Below are positions 25,345-32,723 of a stretch of DNA of 64,000 nt, in pieces. The stretch lies in contig NZ_BMVU01000020.1 in NCBI RefSeq assembly GCF_014650875.1, positions 62,001 to 126,000 on the forward strand, read 5' to 3'. This DNA comes from Streptomyces minutiscleroticus. Lineage in GTDB: Bacteria > Actinomycetota > Actinomycetes > Streptomycetales > Streptomycetaceae. The translations under genes were made by a program, and so were the position numbers. The stretch's first letter is position 1. Each line of letters begins with the position of its first letter. The notes under the pieces were generated by a model. That model ran no database searches. It had not been told where the DNA came from and saw only the letters and a list, made by a program, of their open reading frames with translations.

Positions 25345-25788
25345 ATGCTCCCACCGAGTACGCCGGACCGATGGACCACCCGACTCTGGAAGATGCAGTT
25401 CGTCTCCAGCCCCCGACACATCGCTCTGGTGCGCCACCAGACAGGCCGGGCACTCGCAGACTGGGGGTACAGCCGGGACGACATCGACCGGGCGCTACTG
25501 GTCTGCAGTGAGCTGGCCACCAACGCCGTGCAGCACGGCCACAGAGCCGGCCACCTCTTCGAGGTGCGCATCACCGCCACCAAGGGTGACTGCCTCGTCG
25601 AGGTCTCCGACCCCGTGTCCCGACCGCCTCGCCCCTTCATGGCCGACACGAACGACGAACACGGCCGCGGCTTGCAACTCGTCGCCGCCTTGGCAAAAGA
25701 GACAGGCCACCGTCCACGCAGCCCCTGGGGAAAGACCGTATGGGCTCGTCTGGCTCTGACCGAACCGAGGACCACAGGCAATACATGA
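25345..25788 (+). CDS. ATP-binding protein (RsbW/anti-sigma-like HATPase)
   Basis: 147 residues from ATG 25345 behind AAGGGG. It is a single GHKL-type ATPase domain: ELATNAVQHG is the N box with its metal-binding Asn, VEVSDPVSRPP is the G1-like region and DEHGRGLQLVAALA the G2 region. Streptomyces has dozens of these small RsbW-like proteins, some of which are serine kinases that hold sigma factors. No sigma factor or antagonist lies beside it. It diverges from the XRE/TPR gene across 161 bases. Confidence 0.88.
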   Translation: MLPPSTPDRWTTRLWKMQFVSSPRHIALVRHQTGRALADWGYSRDDIDRALLVCSELATNAVQHGHRAGHLFEVRITATKGDCLVEVSDPVSRPPRPFMADTNDEHGRGLQLVAALAKETGHRPRSPWGKTVWARLALTEPRTTGNT

Positions 25789-25895
25789 GCGGACCAGTGC
25801 CCGTCCCTACACAGCACTTGTCGACCGGTGTAGACAGCAGCAAGGCCATGCACATGCGGCAACTGCCAGTACGGCGACAGGAGGCCAGCGCTTGA
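25785..25895 (+). CDS. possible 36-residue coupled frame
   Basis: ATG 25785 overlaps the HATPase stop codon as ATGA and the frame runs 36 codons to TGA. The peptide is hydrophilic and ends RQLPVRRQEASA. The overlap favours translation, but shortness and lack of a family make this uncertain. Confidence 0.3.
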   Translation: MSGPVPVPTQHLSTGVDSSKAMHMRQLPVRRQEASA

Positions 25896-25945
25896 GTTAC
25901 AACTTTCTCCACTGGTTTTTCAAGGCGCCTCGCTCCGCTCACCGC

Positions 25946-26020
25946 GCGCGGCACGGGCGCCGGCCGGGCCTGCGCTCCTGTCTCCGCCCCGCTCCAGCCC
26001 GGCCGGCGCCCGTGCCGCGC
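25946..26020. repeat. 24-bp perfect inverted repeat
   Basis: Arms 25946-25969 and 25997-26020 match perfectly and enclose 27 bases. The arms are almost pure G/C. The element lies downstream of the HATPase gene and could end its transcription, or belong to a dispersed Streptomyces palindrome family. No gene is seen between 25896 and 26245. Confidence 0.8.
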
Positions 26021-26101
26021 TCACAGCAAGTAGCCGCCTGAAGTTAGGAGAAGGGGGTACGTCGTGGCTGGGGCGGTCGGCTACACGGCTATAGGCAGCC
26101 A

Positions 26102-26212
26102 CTTTGGGGCGAGCCTCTAAGATCATGGCCCCAACGTCGTGCTTTACCGGGCAGGTCCACAGACTGCCCGACGCGCCGGAAGCTTACGGGGCCATGATCA
26201 CTCGCCCCAAAG
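26102..26212. repeat. three-tier nested inverted repeat, 111 bp
   Basis: The outer arms are CTTTGGGGCGAG (26102-26113) and CTCGCCCCAAAG (26201-26212). The middle arms are GATCATGGCCCC (26121-26132) and GGGGCCATGATC (26188-26199). The inner arms are CGGGCAG (26148-26154) and CTGCCCG (26164-26170). All three pairs are perfect, so either strand could fold into one long structure. It lies 33 bases beyond the stop codon of the minus-strand gene at 26246. It may be a terminator, a structured RNA or a small MITE-like element. Confidence 0.75.
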
Positions 26213-26245
26213 CAGCTCCAGCCCAAAGCCGCTCCACCGACCTTC

Positions 26246-26968
26246 TCACTCACCTTGCGGATCCCGAAGGAACGAGAGAAGACGAAACCCAAGGCGTGAG
26301 AGCGCATACGGCTTGTATCGATCACCGAACGTTATGCCGTTCGATGCACTTTCTACCAGCCCCAGAGATAGCAGCTTCTGAAGGATCGCAGAGGCACCTT
26401 CCGATAGCCCTGGATCCCTCTTGGAAACTTGATCGACAGACATTCCATAGCTCTGCCCGTGAATCGGCTGCTCAGGAAGTTCCGGAAGAGGTTCAGCATC
26501 CGAAATGACGTACATAAAGCGAATATGGGGAGCATCTATGGACGACAGAGCGGAATGGACCAGCTCCATGACATCCAGCCTCGCTGGCGAAGGATCATCT
26601 ACCGCCGCAGCAAGGGTAAGCGCCAAAGCCCTTCGCTTCGCCTCCTGTGATATATCTTGAGCTGAAAGGATTACCCTCCCAGCTAGCTCCAGAAGGCGTT
26701 CATCCCCCAGTAGGGCGCCAGCCAATTCCTCCTCTTTCAGTCCGAGTGCACCAGCCGCCAAAAAAAGGACTTCAGAGCTTCGATCCTGACGGTTTCGCGC
26801 AACCTTCTCCGAAAGCAGCTTCAGCCCGGTCGACAGGGCGGGTGCCGCCGCAGCCCCCACGAGTGCGCCCGCGGGCCCACCCAGGGCTGCACCAGCACCT
26901 GTCGCAACACTGGCTATGGCCGCTTGAGCAGCACCGTCAGATACCTGCCGCTTAGCTCTCTTGGTCAC
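26246..26968 (-). CDS. unknown protein with Gly/Ala-rich segment, AT-rich gene
   Basis: 240 residues from GTG 26968; the ribosome binding site is weak. Residues about 12-50 are Gly/Ala-rich (GAGAALGGPAGALVGAAAAPAL) and could insert in a membrane like a glycine zipper. A helical middle follows, with AKRRALALTLAAAVDDPSPARLD and a segment ending APHIRFMYVI. The C-terminus looks like a small winged helix (ILQKLLSLGLVESASNGITF). The general order faintly resembles abortive-infection DUF4393 (Abi-alpha) proteins, but this is a guess from shape. Codon use is clearly less G/C-biased than in the flanking core genes, indicating recent acquisition. Confidence 0.6.
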   Translation of the reverse strand: MTKRAKRQVSDGAAQAAIASVATGAGAALGGPAGALVGAAAAPALSTGLKLLSEKVARNRQDRSSEVLFLAAGALGLKEEELAGALLGDERLLELAGRVILSAQDISQEAKRRALALTLAAAVDDPSPARLDVMELVHSALSSIDAPHIRFMYVISDAEPLPELPEQPIHGQSYGMSVDQVSKRDPGLSEGASAILQKLLSLGLVESASNGITFGDRYKPYALSRLGFRLLSFLRDPQGE

Positions 26969-27097
26969 GCCGGAACTCTACCGTCACAGACTCCCGTACT
27001 CCATGATCTCTCAGATCTTGAACGATGGAGCAGATAAAAACTGCTGAAGCAAAACGTAACCCGTGCCATCATGGGGTCAAACCCGAGGAGTCTCGAC

Positions 27098-27904
27098 ATG
27101 GAAATTTCGGTTCCGAACGAACTGCTACACGACTATCAGGGGAAGTGTTGGTGGTGTGGAAATACTGCAGATTCCAGAGAACACCGCTACAAGAAGTCTG
27201 ATGTTGTACGGAACTTCCAGAAGGACGCCTGGAAGACAGGTGTAGTGCGCGTGAAAGACGCCTCCAGTCGAGAGGAATACATCCAGGGGGCAAATTCAGG
27301 AAAGCTAAAGTTTGCTAAAGTCCTTTGCGCGCGCTGCAACAATGAACGCAGCCAGGCATTCGATAGATCTTATGACGTCTTCGCCGAGTACTTGCATACC
27401 GAGGAGGAACTAATCGTATCCGCTGGAGAGGTTCGCATGAGCGCGATCTTCGGCGCCAATTGGAGCGAGAGAACGTCAGACCTGCAGAAGTACTTCGTTA
27501 AGCACGCATGCTGCCGTCTGGCCGAAGACAGGGTGCGCATCCCGGGTGGCGTTCTAGATTTCCTAAACGGCACACGGCCAGACTTGCCGCACATGTCTAT
27601 GGAGATGAGCATTAATCTCTCCGTCCGCGAGATGACTGCGCATCTACGAGATGTTCACGGAATTCACGGCGGAAGCCTTTGGTCCGGGCCTCACCAGGTC
27701 TGGCTTAATTCAACCAAGACGGCTATCGAGTCCGTAAACAGTCACTTCGGAATCAATTGTTACTTCTTGGGCTACTCGTGCGATATGCAATCGAATACCG
27801 GAGGGCTGCCCCTCGATGGAGACCGGCTCGAAATGCCTAGCTACAGGCCCGAGGCTCTGGAAGATGTAGACATCCGCGACGCCTGCCAGGACTGCAACCC
27901 ATGA
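27098..27904 (+). CDS. HNH-type zinc-finger nuclease-like protein
   Basis: 268 residues from ATG 27098, with GAGGAG seven bases upstream; the in-frame ATG at 27071 has no such site. The N-terminal ~100 residues carry CWWC (Cys17, Cys20), SREHRYKKSD (His29) and LCARCNNER (Cys77, Cys80). That is the CxxC...EH...CxxCN order of zinc-binding HNH nucleases, in which the His is catalytic. The remaining ~170 residues match nothing I know. HNH domains act in restriction, homing and phage defence. Codons are AT-richer than the genome norm. It is separated by a 473-base gap from the nuclease-like gene downstream. Confidence 0.65.
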   Translation: MEISVPNELLHDYQGKCWWCGNTADSREHRYKKSDVVRNFQKDAWKTGVVRVKDASSREEYIQGANSGKLKFAKVLCARCNNERSQAFDRSYDVFAEYLHTEEELIVSAGEVRMSAIFGANWSERTSDLQKYFVKHACCRLAEDRVRIPGGVLDFLNGTRPDLPHMSMEMSINLSVREMTAHLRDVHGIHGGSLWSGPHQVWLNSTKTAIESVNSHFGINCYFLGYSCDMQSNTGGLPLDGDRLEMPSYRPEALEDVDIRDACQDCNP

Positions 27905-28377
27905 CGTGGATGCCATGCCACACACGCAAGCGCCCTCCCGGGCCGTCCTGGGGCTATGGAAGGGCGCTCAGCGATGACCAACGCTGACAACTACCGACAG
28001 CTCAGCAGCAGGTCAGGCCGTTGATCGATTAGGTGGCCGCAGGTCACGGCCGCCGGTGATCAGTTGTGACTGCATAGAGCGCCTATAACGCCGCCATGCT
28101 GCACGAGCTACTGACGGCTGCGGAGTGAGGCTGTGAGGAAGGAAGCGCGCCCCGCCAGCTCCAGCCTGAAGCCCCACCATCCGTACGGCTCAAGCTGGAG
28201 CTGGCGGGGCCGGCGCGGATCAACTGCACTACCTCCCTGCTGCCTAAGTAGGCGGCAGGAGGCGCTGATCGAGCAGCGCCACTGCAACTGTGCGCCGGGG
28301 AAGTGGTCTTGCGCCCTTGAGCCCAGGAACTTACCGTCGGGATCCCTGGAGGGTGCAACTTTATTGGGGGAGTGCAC
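27905..28377 (+). other. 473-base gap rich in hairpins
   Basis: No gene is recognised. AGCGCCCT (27929-27936) pairs with AGGGCGCT (27961-27968), a probable terminator for the HNH gene. A set of three hairpins follows at 28149-28280 (described separately). GTGCA (28353-28357) and TGCAC (28373-28377) bracket the ribosome binding site of the next gene and could partly mask it. Confidence 0.5.
28149..28280. repeat. cluster of three consecutive hairpins
   Basis: Hairpin 1 has perfect 17-base arms 28149-28165 and 28194-28210 with a 28-base loop. Hairpin 2 pairs 28237-28246 with 28249-28258 (9 of 10), and pairing continues outward past a one-base bulge. Hairpin 3 is GGCGCTG-ATCGAG-CAGCGCC (28261-28280). 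They stand 100 bases before the PD-(D/E)xK-like gene and could form a structured leader or separate RNA. Confidence 0.7.
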
Positions 28378-29835
28378 GTGGACTTCAGTTCATTAGTACA
28401 AGAGTTGGGAACTCCTGCCAACCTCGTTGTGAACTCTGAGCCGGAGCTCGCGGAAGAAGTCGAGAGGGAAGCCCGCGAGAGAATCGGCCCCAGACGCGGA
28501 GCCTCCTATTTATATCGAAAGCCGGTATACCCGATAGAGTCTTCCCTGTTCAACGGAATCGCATCCAGTCCGGCAGAAGTGCTGCGCGAATTAGGGTTGG
28601 CGACCACTTTTGTTACGGCTTCACCGTTTGCAGATATAGCCCGCCACTGGGCCCATGTGCGTTACTGCGCCACCCTGACCAGTAATCAAAAAAGAATCTT
28701 GGCCTTAACTAAGAGCGGCTCCGATGTCGTCCATCATCACAAAGTAGCTCAATCCGAGCAATTGGGCATCGGCTTGGCCTTGGTGGTCGCCAAGCGGATA
28801 CTTGAGCGAAAATATCCCGGTTGGTTATTCTCTAGTGTAGATGTAGATGTGGCCTTGCATGCGGGTTTCATCGATGGAGTAGGACCGGTCCGGCAGAAGA
28901 ATAAGGCAACAATGCGCCCGGACTACTTTCTAGTCGGGCAGCGTGCTGGAGGTGGAACCTCAGGCTGCAAAGTATATGCACTGGAATGTAAAGGGACTCA
29001 TGGAAGTGCGTATCACGCCAGACAGCAACTGGCCACTGCCTCTTTGCAAGTAGGCTCTATTGAATTGGGATCGCGAACTTTGCCGAGTCTTATAGTGGCT
29101 TCCCGCCTCTCCATGGCGGGAATATCGATAAATGTGTTTGATCCACCCGGCGATGACGACCTGTGGACTGGCGAGTATGAGCAATTCGACGAACTAATAT
29201 CAGAGGATCCAGGTCCGCAGCAGTGGACATCAGGCAGGCCGACTTTTGAGCAATTTATGGCGCGGAAAAGAGAGCTATCCGGTATAGAGGGTGAGCCTGA
29301 CGAGGAGGAGCTGCGATCCGCTCGTACCAGTTATGAAACAAACGTAGATGACCTACCAGTCGTTTTTCGAATACCCGAGGACGGCAAAAAGTGGTTGTTC
29401 CGCACTCTTGCGAGAAATGCCGCCCATTCCATCCTGAGATTCGCTGGCGACAATAGCTCGGCTTCGCAATTCACTACCCCGAGAGCCAGCGATTACGAAC
29501 GCCTCCCGATAGATGATTTGACTCCGGACTGGCAAGACTTCACGGTAAGTTCCGAGTTCAGGATTCGCTCGCATAAGTTCATCGGTGTTGAGTATTCGAT
29601 GCCGCTCCCCAATGGCGCATCTCTTGAAATATTTAGAGGTGTCGAGAAGGGGCTGTATGAAAGTCTTCGGGAGGGAAAGATCAGTTCCTACCTGAGACGA
29701 GCTGATCGACTACGCGACTCATGGCAAGCCGTCTCGGACGAAGCGGCTGGGAATCGTATTGCACATCATGCGGTCTCAGTCGGGAACGACGGAACCGGCC
29801 TACGGGTTCGCGTGGTTCCGCGATCTACAAGCTAA
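28378..29835 (+). CDS. PD-(D/E)xK nuclease-like protein with many TTA codons
   Basis: 485 residues from GTG 28378, with GGGGGAG five bases upstream; GTG 28372 is an alternative. Near residue 181 is RPDYFLV, and 22 residues later YALECKGTH (Glu203, Lys205). This is the PD...ExK spacing of restriction-type nucleases. Preceding sequence (QLGIGLALVVAKRILE) could supply the usual helix with an acidic residue. The flanking 180 and 280 residues are unfamiliar. At least five leucines are TTA codons (one at 28393-28395), so efficient translation should need the bldA tRNA. Base composition is the most AT-rich in the window. It is a candidate defence or DNA-processing enzyme, but no partner is identifiable. 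Confidence 0.6.
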   Translation: MDFSSLVQELGTPANLVVNSEPELAEEVEREARERIGPRRGASYLYRKPVYPIESSLFNGIASSPAEVLRELGLATTFVTASPFADIARHWAHVRYCATLTSNQKRILALTKSGSDVVHHHKVAQSEQLGIGLALVVAKRILERKYPGWLFSSVDVDVALHAGFIDGVGPVRQKNKATMRPDYFLVGQRAGGGTSGCKVYALECKGTHGSAYHARQQLATASLQVGSIELGSRTLPSLIVASRLSMAGISINVFDPPGDDDLWTGEYEQFDELISEDPGPQQWTSGRPTFEQFMARKRELSGIEGEPDEEELRSARTSYETNVDDLPVVFRIPEDGKKWLFRTLARNAAHSILRFAGDNSSASQFTTPRASDYERLPIDDLTPDWQDFTVSSEFRIRSHKFIGVEYSMPLPNGASLEIFRGVEKGLYESLREGKISSYLRRADRLRDSWQAVSDEAAGNRIAHHAVSVGNDGTGLRVRVVPRSTS

Positions 29836-30195
29836 CCAGCGAAGCGCGCCGTAGTTCACATGCTGTTCAAGAGAAGGATGCATATGGCGGTGCGTGCCAC
29901 ATAGTGCGGTCAACGACGGTTCGCCTCAGGCGAGATGCGTCGGTGACCTGCGCATCATAGCCATCCCGCACCGCTGCCCTTTCTAGAACGGTGATCACGA
30001 TCATCTGCAACGCCGTACATACCAGACCACGGTCAGCACAACCAGGAGCGAGAGCACGAACGCCCAAACCGTTGTCGCTGTGTCGTAGGACCGGTACGCG
30101 ATGGCCAGCATGCATGGACGGATACCCGGCATGCGGCACGCCAGCCTCCGCACCACAAGCGCACCAGATCGAGCGGGGAACAGCGGGGAACCACG
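29836..30195. other. 360-base gap, no convincing gene
   Basis: The stretch returns gradually from AT-rich to GC-rich composition. I see no tRNA, no strong hairpin and no gene with a ribosome binding site. A 36-codon single-helix frame on the minus strand (30001-30111) is discussed among the rejected items. Confidence 0.4.
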
Positions 30196-30270
30196 GTGAA
30201 AGCTACCGAGCCCGGCGGGACCGAAGTCCAACCGTTCGCCCAGGTCAGCGCCCGAACCGGCCCCAAATGA
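30196..30270 (+). CDS. possible 24-residue leader frame
   Basis: GTG 30196 follows CGGGGAA and the frame ends in TGA 30268-30270, overlapping the next ATG as ATGA. The peptide begins VKATEPGGTEVQPF. It may simply feed ribosomes into the next gene. Confidence 0.3.
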   Translation: MKATEPGGTEVQPFAQVSARTGPK

Positions 30271-30575
30271 TCGCAGCTTCCCAAGCTGAGGGCCCAGTCG
30301 GTAGCCTGCCGTTCCACCTCATGCAAGAAGGCATCTTGGCGAGCTTGATCCCTCCTGCGCTCAAGGCAGCTCTCAACGAGTTGCGCCGGGTACGGTCGCT
30401 GAAGCCGACCGAAGGCGATTGGGCAACGTACGCTGACTGGCGAGACCAGATGGCTGTCGTTCTGGACAGCCTCGCCGCCAACCTGCTGCACGAAACAGAT
30501 CAGCAGCAGGCACGTGCTGAGGCCGAAGCGGCACGGGAGCAAGCCAGAGCGATCCGCGCCCGACATCCCACCTAG
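30267..30575 (+). CDS. hypothetical helical protein, 102 aa
   Basis: 102 residues from ATG 30267, coupled to the short frame before it. The sequence is mainly helical: IPPALKAALNELRRVRSLKPTEG, then a WATYADWRDQMAVVLDSLAANLLHE segment and a C-terminal charged Ala/Arg/Glu helix (QQQARAEAEAAREQARAIRAR) likely to be a coiled coil. No membrane segment or cysteine is present. No family is recognised. Confidence 0.5.
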   Translation: MIAASQAEGPVGSLPFHLMQEGILASLIPPALKAALNELRRVRSLKPTEGDWATYADWRDQMAVVLDSLAANLLHETDQQQARAEAEAAREQARAIRARHPT

Positions 30576-30774
30576 ATTTCTCTCCGTATCGGCTTCCATC
30601 TCGTACGGCCCCGTTCAGAAGACGCACCGGCGCTGGTGCTTCAGCCACGGCCAACGAGGGTGCTCTGCGGCCAGGTGGCCGGCTTCCTCACAGGTACGAA
30701 GCGCCAGGTCAGTAGCGTGACCCTCCAGCCTCTCCAAGCGGTGACCGGCACCTGGTGAGTGAGACCATCCGTGG

Positions 30775-31059
30775 ATGGCAGACGCGCGGCTACCCCAGGG
30801 ATGGACTCTTCAGCAGATCCGCGACGTATCGGGGGACCGGGAGGCTGCCGCCTTGGATCCCGATCGGTCAGCGAAGTGGGTCTCCTTCGCCGGGGCCCAC
30901 GAGATGCTGCGCCCAGAGATCGTTCTCGGGTTCCACAGCTTGTGTCTCGTCAAGCCTGTCGATGACGACGACTGGTACATGGGCAGCCTGTACGACGACG
31001 GCAGCATCGATTGTTGGGCAGCCTATGACGACCTGTACGAGGCGCTGCGCGGCCTGTAG
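30775..31059 (+). CDS. hypothetical acidic protein, 94 aa
   Basis: 94 residues from ATG 30775. It is acidic and aromatic at the C-terminus (DDDDWYMGSLYDDGSIDCWA then YDDLYEALRGL), reading like a small alpha/beta domain. No Shine-Dalgarno site is clear. Codon use is normal. Function is unknown; similar small proteins occur in Streptomyces accessory regions. Confidence 0.55.
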   Translation: MADARLPQGWTLQQIRDVSGDREAAALDPDRSAKWVSFAGAHEMLRPEIVLGFHSLCLVKPVDDDDWYMGSLYDDGSIDCWAAYDDLYEALRGL

Positions 31060-31248
31060 GGATGTGCGCCGCGGCCCAGCGTGCGCGGCACACTGAGTAT
31101 CTGCCTGCGTGACAACGACGACGCACAGTCGCGGACAACCGTGGGCGTCAGCAGGCCGCCAGCACAGGTGGCGGGTACGGCGGCGTACGACCAGCGAGCA
31201 GCCCGAGTTGCTCTGAGACGAAGCGGTCGCTCCGTCGGGGTGCGCCGC

Positions 31249-31449
31249 ATGACCGACGGCGTCCCGGCCTGTCCCGAGTGCAGCCAGGCCATGGAGTCCG
31301 GCGGCTTCGCCCTCGCCACGCGGGAGGACGACGGCCGGCGGATCTGCCGGACACTGTTGAGGTGTACCGATCGGCATGTCCGGTGGCGCTGGGCCGACCG
31401 GCCGGAGGAGCCGTTGGAGGCCTGCCCGACACCCGAGCTGTTCCGCTGA
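31249..31449 (+). CDS. small zinc-ribbon-like hypothetical protein, 66 aa
   Basis: 66 residues from ATG 31249. CPEC (residues 8-11) and a later RTLLRCTDRHVRWRW suggest a half zinc ribbon, though the second CxxC pair is incomplete (Cys and His are present). It is charged and soluble. An upstream extension to 31081 is open but has Arg-rich, shadow-like composition. Confidence 0.45.
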   Translation: MTDGVPACPECSQAMESGGFALATREDDGRRICRTLLRCTDRHVRWRWADRPEEPLEACPTPELFR

Positions 31450-31542
31450 CATCAACGACCCCGGACGGCGGCGACGCACAGCAGCCCTATACGGCACCGG
31501 TTCACGAAGCGATCCTCGACCGGGCCGAAGGAAGATCGAATA

Positions 31543-31575
31543 CCTAAAGCGGAGGGCGCGCAGGTTCGAATCCTG
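31543..31575 (+). repeat. degenerate copy of the tRNA-Arg 3' half
   Basis: CCTAAAGCGG (31543-31552) and CGCAGGTTCGAATCCTG (31559-31575) repeat the anticodon-loop/stem and T-arm sequences of the tRNA-Arg at 23040-23070. The distance between the two blocks is two bases longer than in the tRNA. This looks like the far attachment site of an element inserted at that tRNA, or a decayed tRNA remnant. Confidence 0.6.
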
Positions 31576-31720
31576 ACGGGGTACCGCGGCGAAGGCGGGT
31601 TCGAGGAGGCCGGTCCTGCGAACCAGCCCCACCACGTCGTCGCGTCCGCACCGCGCTCGCGTCCCGGAGTTCCTTGGTTCTCCCGCGGTCCCACGTGCCC
31701 TCCGTTTCTCCGTCCTGGCA

Positions 31721-32188
31721 TCAGCCTTTGTGGGGCACCTTCGGGCGGGTGACCGGTACGGCCGTGAGGAGGTCGTCCAACCCCTTGAAGACATCGGGGC
31801 CGGTGGTGAAGAGCAGGAGGTCCTCGACCGCGACGATGGCAGCGATCATCAGGTCGGCCACCCGGCGACGCGGCTCGCGGCCGGCACCGATCACCGCGGC
31901 GCAGATACGGCCGTGGATGCGGGCCGCGTCGGCGTCGAAGGGGACAGGGTCGAACTCGTTCTCGGCGCGTCGGAGGACGTCGGGTCTGCGTGCGCGTTCG
32001 ACGTGTTCGTCGTAGCCGCTCCGTTCGTCGTCGCGACGGACCTCGTGCGGACCGGCGGACAACTCGGCCAGGAAGATCGCGGTGATCGCCGTTTCGTCCG
32101 GCAGTCCCTCGGGATTCGCCCACCGGCGCAGAATCATGATGTCGGTGCCGAGGAGCCCCTGCTCGTACGTCGAGCGGTCAGCGGGCAC
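31721..32188 (-). CDS. VapC-like PIN-domain toxin, altered active site
   Basis: 155 residues from GTG 32188, overlapping the antitoxin gene by 11 bases. The PIN domain is clear: GLLGTDIMILRRW at the start, ITAIFLAELSAG with the conserved Glu, and RRVADLMIAAIV with the third acidic residue. VapC toxins are ribonucleases that cut tRNA or rRNA. Here the first catalytic motif, normally LDTN or LDTS, reads LGTD: the Asp is Gly and an Asp sits two places later. The enzyme may be inactive or re-arranged. The gene order antitoxin-toxin is standard. Confidence 0.8.
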   Translation of the reverse strand: MPADRSTYEQGLLGTDIMILRRWANPEGLPDETAITAIFLAELSAGPHEVRRDDERSGYDEHVERARRPDVLRRAENEFDPVPFDADAARIHGRICAAVIGAGREPRRRVADLMIAAIVAVEDLLLFTTGPDVFKGLDDLLTAVPVTRPKVPHKG

Positions 32189-32444
32189 AGGGATCGTCCA
32201 GGTAGGCGTCGGCCGTGGTGTCCTGGTCGGCACGGAACGTGCCGAGGCCGATCTCGGGAGCGGCCCTGGACATGGCGGCGAACTCCTGGCGGGAGACGAA
32301 CCGGCGGCGCCGCAGCGGGACGAGTCGTCCGATCGGGCGCCCGTCACGGGTGACGGTGAACGACTGGCCGCCCTGTACGGCGTCCATGATCTCGCGGGAC
32401 CGGTTGCGCAGGCCCCGTTGGATGATTTCGGGCTCAACGCTCAT
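32178..32444 (-). CDS. Phd/YefM-type antitoxin (VapB role)
   Basis: 88 residues from ATG 32444. The N-terminus RNRSREIMDAVQGGQSFTVTRDGRPIGRLVPLRR follows the Phd/YefM DNA-binding fold: a helix, then a beta hairpin with the TRDGRPIGRL pattern. The C-terminal tail (about residues 50-88) is flexible and would wrap the toxin. It should repress its own operon together with the toxin. Two basic residues in PLRRRRFVSR follow the fold. Confidence 0.82.
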   Translation of the reverse strand: MSVEPEIIQRGLRNRSREIMDAVQGGQSFTVTRDGRPIGRLVPLRRRRFVSRQEFAAMSRAAPEIGLGTFRADQDTTADAYLDDPCAR

Positions 32445-32542
32445 ACCGGTCAACACAGTGCGCCGTACCCCTCGTACTACGCGGTAGCACCTCTCGTCGA
32501 GGGCCCGTATCGACAAGGGCTCCGGTCTCCCGATCGCCCGGA

Positions 32543-32574
32543 GTGAGCCCGTACTCATCCGAACACGGGCTCAC
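32543..32574. terminator. hairpin between antitoxin and PH-domain genes
   Basis: GTGAGCCCGT (32543-32552) and ACGGGCTCAC (32565-32574) pair perfectly over 10 bp with a 12-base loop, upstream of the VapBC pair on the minus strand. It might end a transcript crossing on the plus strand. Confidence 0.4.
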
Positions 32575-32723
32575 GAAGCGTTGCGCCATACGGGCACTTC
32601 GGCGCCGGGTGGGCGCCGCCGGGGATCGTCCCGCGTCCCGCCCGAACCGCCCCTGACGGAAACGCGTCTTCCCGCCTACAGTGTGCAGATCTTGCGAGTT
32701 CGTACGCATAAGGGGGGCCATCC

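Noticed and set aside
28133..28396. 87-codon frame over the hairpin cluster
   Set aside because: Only the hairpin arms translated; no start site; ends inside the nuclease-like gene.
30001..30111. 36-codon minus-strand frame with one hydrophobic helix
   Set aside because: It resembles a small membrane peptide (TTVWAFVLSLLVVLTVVWYV), but lacks a ribosome binding site and any neighbouring antisense RNA signal.
31543..31590. A second functional tRNA gene
   Set aside because: Only the 3' half matches; there is no 5' acceptor or D arm and the variable region is wrong.
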